Source: Chenopodium formosanum
Lineage: Eukaryota > Streptophyta > Magnoliopsida > Caryophyllales > Amaranthaceae
NCBI GenBank assembly: GCA_024500155.1
Contig: CM044862.1
Span: forward strand, 26,439,501-26,503,500
DNA: 64,000 nucleotides
Reading direction: 5' to 3'
Positions 58,460-64,000 of the stretch are shown here, one piece after another (the first letter of the stretch is position 1; every line of letters starts with the position of its first letter). The notes beneath the pieces were generated by a model, which did no database searches, was not told the origin of the DNA, and saw only the letters and a list, made by a program, of their open reading frames with translations. Position numbers and translations under genes: made by a program.

Positions 58460-59425
58460 CACAACCACCAAAATGCTCTTGGTGAGAAGAGTATTAATAG
58501 CTATTATGGAAATGCTCTTGGTGAGAACAGTATTAATAACTATTATGGAAGAATTTACTGGTGACCATTGGTATCAAGTCTTGGATGATTACTAGTTCAA
58601 GTACAATTAAATGACATGCTCAGCTGCCTTATGTTTGATAATTACATTTTATAGAGTAAGAAGATTTGTGTCTTAGATGGGTCTATTTTTTAAGAAATTA
58701 TTAATAGGTATTTTTTGTCTTTAGATTACCATGAGATTCCCCATGAAATTTTTTGCCTAGACTCGTGAAGTAAATCTCCAGTGAACTTTTGGCAGTTAAG
58801 TCTCTGATTTCTAATGCTAGTACTCACATTTGGAAAGCAAGTGATGCCAATGTTGCTAGCAGGTTGTGTACCCTTGCTGTTGTTGGTTTAAACTTTGGAG
58901 GAAAGTAAATTGAAGCTGCAACCATTGATTTCATACCTTTTCCAATGTTTTTGAGTTGTGTTTGGTAATTGAGGGTCAAAGAGAGATATAAAATGCTTAA
59001 GGTTTAAGATATTAAATTATCTACTATAGTAGCCTGTTCAGTTATGCATTTTGTTGTTGACATGAATTGTTATTTGCAAAGATCTTGTTAGCTTTTGAAT
59101 CTAGAGGAGGAATTATGAATAGAAGCTATTTGTATCTAAGCATTTCTTTAAACTCAAGACAACTTAATAATATAAAATTCAGTCTTTGAACTAGAAGTCG
59201 TGATCATTGTATTGATGACATTGCCTTGTATGCATGTAAGAGGGGGGGGGGGGGACATGACTCATGTGAACTAATTAGTTAAGTTGTTGCTAATATATAC
59301 ACTCTAATTGCTAAATAATTTTTATAAATGCATATGCAGGGATACGTTGACCCATCATAGGAGTGTAATTGTGGAGCTACATGCTATAGGTCTTGAAAAG
59401 GAGATTGAGCAGCTTTGTTAGATTT
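56340..59425 (+). other. Exon-like stretches inside the CACTA-like element
   Basis: Candidates: 56343-56400 (MLENYGQTMGAIDEQQRF then GT), 56719-56801 (AG, then SKAMKSQQQNTVIPVKGLV, then GT), and 59340-59420 (AG, then DTLTHHRSVIVELHAIGLEK to a stop). I do not recognise a protein family. They could be fragments of a captured host gene or old element sequence. Confidence 0.3.
58427..58453. repeat. (CA)n microsatellite
   Basis: Uninterrupted CA repeat in the CACTA-like interior. It gives a meaningless threonine-histidine frame. Confidence 0.95.
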
Positions 59426-59656
59426 GACAATCAAAATAATTTAGGAAAGAATTTGATGTAATAAGTATTACTTTTCTTATTTTTAGTTAATCAATAAGTC
59501 TTGTTGCCAACAAATAAAAGTTGAACAAAGTACTGTAAAGTTTTTTTTTTTAAAGTATATATATTATTAAATTTTTAGATTTTTTTATTCTTATTAGTTG
59601 TTGGTCACATTTAGTTTTATGGTGTAATTTAATAGCTTGCAATAAATATAGTAGTT

Positions 59657-59659
<3 letters not shown>

Positions 59660-59717
<58 letters not shown>
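59660..59717. repeat. (TA)n microsatellite
   Basis: About 29 TA units next to the right subterminal repeats of the CACTA-like element. A run of 13 G residues lies further left at about 59242-59254. Confidence 0.95.
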
Positions 59718-59720
<3 letters not shown>

Positions 59721-60092
59721 ACCAATTCTCGACGCTTTTCTGAGTAGAGATTTTTGTCCCAATTGAAAATTTGATGAAGAAAATCTCGACGCTAAAAAGC
59801 GTCCAAAATAAGGGACGACGTTAAAAAGTGTCGACATTTTTTCAATTGTAGACATAAAAAAGCGTCGAAAAATTTGAGAAATTGCGCGTATCAATCCTCA
59901 TCTGGACGGTTCGTATAAAAAATAAGACATAAAAAAGTGTCGAGGATCGCGACGCTTTTTAGTGTCAAGTAAAATTCTCGACTCACGTTTTTTCGACGCT
60001 TTTTTGAAGCGTCGAGAGAAAAATTCTCGACGCTTTTATGTGTCCAAAATCTGCATTAAAAGCGTCACAAAAACAAGGAAATTCTAGTAGTG

Positions 60093-61846
60093 AATGATTG
60101 AATATTTGTATGGTTATTTAAAATATCTTTCCAACGATATATTATAAGCCAAAATCCGAGTTATAACGAATAAGTTATGGCCCAAATATTAAACTGAGCC
60201 CAAATCGAACCTAAGCCCACCTTACCTACGACCCAATGATCATGTGAAGGGTCAAAACTATTTAATCCCATTCCTAAACCAACTTTGATTAATTAAAAGC
60301 TTCTATAAGTTTCTAAAATATCTTAATTTTCCTCTTTGAAAAGAGAAAATTAAAGAGTTTAAAATTGAATAAAACATTTATTTTTTAAAATCCTATTTCT
60401 ATCTGAATTGAAAGACGTCCAAAGATAGACATATATTATTTTCGTTCTTCTTATTTTTTATCCAAATTTTATATGAATGGATAGCCCTTGAAATTATCTT
60501 TCCAGTGATATATTATAATATCAATTCCGAGCTATAACGAAAAATATATGAATAAAATGTCAAACTTTATAAAAACTAACACCGTCTCACTATTCCGGCT
60601 ATATCTTTTATTATATAAAATATTTTAATCTGATTCTAAATTGGTTAGGAAGTAGATTTAAAAATCTTTCCAACGATATCTTATATATCTTATTCCGATT
60701 TCTGGATCAAAAGATATGATAAAAACAAAAACCGCAAAAACTGCTGTCTATCGCAACAGTTTTAATCCGATTCGAACTCGATCTTTTCTTGATTCTTCGG
60801 CCCTCTTTTTTCCCTATAAATAGAGTTCATATAACCCCTTTTTAAATCATCAACGAGCTTGATCATCAAATAATTCTCTTCTCCCTCTTTATCCTAAACA
60901 CTAGCCTCCCCATTCTTTCACTATTTCCTCTTTAAGCACTCCAACGAGTCCATACAATACCTGAATTTCTATACTTTAACCAAGGCGTGATAGGTAGAAT
61001 TAACTGAGGGTTTGGACCAAATAAAATCTACTTTTAATTTAATTTAATTTAATTTCCATTTGCTTTATATTTTTATTGAATTTACTAATAGTTTATTCAT
61101 GATGCAACAATTTAAAGGAACGCGCGGAATGTGAATAATTAATTAATTTAATTACTCTTTTTTTATTTTAATAATGCTAATATAATGATTAGGGTTATTT
61201 TATATTTGATTTGACTAACGCTATTATTATTAAATTGCTTCCAATATTAATGTTTATTCTATTATTGTTATGATCACTATATTGCATGTTTAAAGGGAAT
61301 ATGTAATTGAAAATCACGCCTAATAAGATAATTTGGAAAACCGATTTAGGTTCCTTTTTAATCTTGTTGTTTAATCAAGTGATCACTAATATTTTAGAAT
61401 TATGTGTTGCATTAATATTTAACAAATTTATATTAATAATAGTTTGGAGCAAATTGAATATTTTGTTTGTATGCCTTTGAGATCGCAGGAATCACTTTTC
61501 ACTATAAGAATCGAGTATAAGCCAATACGGGCAAATGTGACTCCATGACTCACTTCGTACCATCATCCCCGATCCTCCTTTTGTGGTTTCAAACCATTTG
61601 GAGTTAGTAATCTCATGGATTATGAATGGGGTGTAACCTTCACGGGTCAATCGTTGTTTCCTTCGTTGTCCCTTTATTCGTGGTTGCCTTTTATGATCCG
61701 TGAACTATTTACAAGTTCCTTAAAAACTTGTTGGCGGCTCCCTACTTTCCTTGTCCCTAATCGTATTATGTCAATTCTCACTTCCTATGAGTGGCAAACA
61801 TATTCACCACATGCTTAACGTAGACGCACTTCGAACGACGCCTACA
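60093..61846 (+). repeat. 5' LTR of LARD-2, right part
   Basis: Continues the LTR from AATGATTGAATA to GACGCCTACA. TATAAATAGAG near 60824 is a TATA box that is degraded in LARD-1. The U5 stem-loop is at 61710-61731 and the PBS look-alike TTGGCGGCTCC at 61731-61741. Confidence 0.9.
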
Positions 61847-61849
61847 ATT

Positions 61850-61867
61850 TTGCGACTCCATTGGGGA
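61850..61867 (+). other. Degraded primer-binding site of LARD-2
   Basis: TTGCGACTCCATTGGGGA, two changes from the intact family site. Confidence 0.7.
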
Positions 61868-64000
61868 GGATTCTTGGTTAATTTGAGTGATCGGTATTTT
61901 ATTAAGATGAGTGGATGAGACTTGAAAGATTCTTGAATTGTATTCCTGCGATTTAATTGGCATTGTCACATATGTATATGCCTTTTAGGTTACCTATTTT
62001 GCCATAATAGTACGTGTTCTACGTATTTGGCTAGCCCGGGGGATTTATGCTCTATCAACCCGAAAACGCTCATGGCAATAAGGGTCCATCCGAGTTTTTA
62101 AATCCGCCCAAACCATGGAGTCGAGTTCGATTTCATTATGAACTCGCGGAGCCGCCCATTGGCATAACACTCAAGGGAGGTTGCCTTGCTAACGCGTTCA
62201 AACTCGTAAGCATGGTACCCTTTGACACCCAAAAGCTTGACCATAGTCGAACATAGAACTTGACTTTAGGTTGCGAACTTCATTTTATCATGTGTGACAA
62301 TATGCCTATATGTGCATTTTTTTATTGAATTATTTTAATTATTTTTTTTTCTCTTATCAAACCCATATTTTTTTATTTTTTTATTATTAGAGTTGAGCCA
62401 TAGATTTTTTTTAAATTTTTTTTTGTGTCACCCGGATTTTTATTCACGTATACTGCACAAGAGTAAACTGGTTTTGGTCATAGTCGGAGTTCTAGAAAGA
62501 GTTATGTGTCGTACCACCAATGGATCTGTAGCCCCGAGTTTTATCTTTAATTTAGAGTTGGTTTCGTCCCAATCAGAGTCACAGATGAAAAGGTAGAACG
62601 GATATACTACAGCATGTCCAGTTTAGGTGTCTATTTAGCGTCAACTTTTTTTTTTTTTTTGTTTTGAATTTTTTTATATCTTTTCGTGTCAAGCTAGTCT
62701 TAGCCAAGTCCTTTAATCCATGTCAACTCGCATAACATAGGATTATAGATTTTATTTTATTTTATTTTTTTTATACCCATGAGTCCTAACTATTCTAGAA
62801 TTCTAGTTCTCTTCCTAGTTTCTTGTGATCGATTTTTGTGTTAACCTTAATATGTGTTCTTTGTCTTTGATTGTGGTTGATCTTATTTATGACTAATATT
62901 TGCCAATGGACCGTTTTCACCTAGTAAATAGCATAAACATTAAAAATTGGACAAAATTAATCAAGTTAGTTTGTCTTTTAGTCTTCCGTGCTATTTGGTC
63001 ATTGGATCCTTTGTTTTTCACAATGTTCTCATGTCTAGCCATTCGATCATACCACTAGTCTTAAAAAACTCACCTAATCACACATGTTGAGTCATTGCAC
63101 ACACTTTGTCGTTGATTAATGCATTATATGGTTTATGATCGTATATTAGGACCATGCATACGTCATTTTCCGTCGTAATAGGAATGAGTGGAGTATTTCC
63201 CATTAGATTTCAAAATTGTTTCATAGACTATTCCTTTACAATCCGAGTAATGAGTGAATGAATTATGTGAAATCATCCTTACACAGTACTTGAGTCTAAA
63301 ATCAATAGGCAATAGTTGGAAGAATAAGGGGAACGTCATTTCTTCCTTCTTTTCTTCTAATTAAAGCATCAACAACAACAAATTTCTTATCCCCCCTAGC
63401 AGTAACAAGAAATTCATAAGAAACCATGAAGACGAAGAACAAGACAAGTTTCCATACAAGATTTCATGGTTTTTTTCTTCATTTTTTTCAACCCTCTCCC
63501 CTAATAAGTCTTGCATAGGTTCCCGTTATCCATGTGTACTTTCTATTTGTCATATTTCTTACCTTTTCCATCAATGAGAATTTCTATCCTTTGCAATCGA
63601 TCATCGAATTCATTCGCAAAAAAAAAAAAAAAAAAAAAAGCAAAAAAAAATCAATTACCTAACTAAACACAGGGTACACCAATGACTTGAGGCACCTTTG
63701 CAACCCTGTCATTCCCTATTAACAGCTCAATAACATATTCATTTCTACGTCAACCACTTTGAGCCTCGTCTAACGATGGACCTTATTTATTCAACCCACA
63801 TTCACTTAACCCTGGTATGGGAAGGTGAGCAATTTGTGTAACAGTCAGAAAGCAAGTTCAAATTTAAAAAAAAAAGGGAAAAGAATAAATAAATAAAAAA
63901 ACAATGTCTAAAGGCAAGTGCTCCAATGTCTTTTATATGAACATGTCTCAAATGGCGTATATCATCGAGTGCTTGGTACCGTGCCTGAGAAACATGAATT
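61868..64000 (+). other. Interior of LARD-2
   Basis: Non-coding, colinear with 38367-40475 of LARD-1 with small insertions and deletions. The 69-codon frame at 62047-62256 is shared in part with LARD-1 (38556-38700), where its ATG is AAG and the frame breaks. An A-rich run lies at 63619-63639. Confidence 0.7.

Larger units (their letters stand above)
55714..60092. mobile_element. CACTA-like DNA transposon, non-autonomous
   Basis: Ends CACAACTACAAAAAG and, inverted, CACTACTAGAATTTCC. It is flanked by a three-base AAT duplication (55711-55713 and 60093-60095), and the LTR reads through cleanly without it. Both subterminal regions are packed with TCGACGCTTTT words in both orientations (55735-55860 and 59725-60070), as in CACTA elements where the transposase binds such repeats. 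I found no transposase motif. The 55920-59450 interior has short exon-like open stretches with GT-AG borders. Confidence 0.75.
55426..64000 (+). mobile_element. LARD-2: second copy of the pol-less LTR element, runs off the window
   Basis: The 5' LTR (55426-55713 plus 60093-61846) is split by the CACTA-like element. A degraded PBS follows and then the interior, colinear with LARD-1 to the window end (63971 corresponds to about 40443). It inserted in the antisense ORF of G4. No coding domain is present. Confidence 0.85.

Noticed and set aside
58374..58595. 73-codon frame with a threonine-histidine run
   Set aside because: Produced by the (CA)n microsatellite.
59658..59894. 78-codon minus-strand frame
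   Set aside because: Half of it is the (TA)n tract and the rest lies in subterminal repeats of the CACTA-like element.

Overview
The window is nuclear plant DNA made almost entirely of nested, mostly broken transposable elements. I found no host protein gene, rRNA, tRNA or CRISPR array. A flowering plant is indicated by Tat-lineage Ty3/gypsy elements (gag, protease, RT, two RNase H domains, integrase, plus an antisense intron-bearing ORF), a chromovirus with TGTAACACCCC-type LTRs, a plant-type Ty1/copia pol and a CACTA-like DNA transposon. The species cannot be placed from the sequence. DNA is AT-rich, with short CG-rich islands inside the retroelement LTRs and leaders.

Layout. 1-1270: end of a Tat-like LTR (+). 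1271-1896: unidentified segment. 1897-12520: Tat element G1 (-), with gag and protease remnants, PBS at 10593-10610 and LTR at 10616-12520. Its leader is broken by a 5'-truncated copia element (+, 6040-10406) that keeps part of integrase, RT, RNase H and its 3' LTR. 12521-14869: Tat element G2 (+), leader and gag only. 14870-15497 plus 25243-25982: one unidentified LTR, split by a 9.7 kb chromovirus (15498-25242) with two LTRs and a perfect CCCGC target duplication. 25983-26752: copia LTR fragment (-). 26753-33940: Tat element G3 (-), all domains recognisable but broken.

33941-55425: a second Tat-type family, G4 (+), with LTR, PBS, leader, gag, protease, RT, dual RNase H, integrase and an antisense ORF. 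G4 is split by three insertions: LARD-1 (36273-44801), a complete non-autonomous LTR element with no pol; a solo LTR (50252-51920, perfect CAACG duplication); and LARD-2 (55426 to the window end), a second copy of the same element. The 5' LTR of LARD-2 carries a 4.4 kb CACTA-like element (55714-60092, AAT duplication).

The LARD elements, the solo LTR and G1-G3 share LTR termini, an R/U5 core and (where kept) an arginine-tRNA-type PBS, while their U3 regions and interiors differ. This fits mobilisation of the LARDs in trans by Tat enzymes. The most interesting signals are non-coding: a PBS look-alike beside a conserved U5 stem-loop in every Tat-type LTR; tandem hairpin repeats with compensatory base changes in LARD-1 and in the chromovirus; recurring GCGCGCAACT-type hairpins at four places in G4; and an intron in the antisense ORF of G4.
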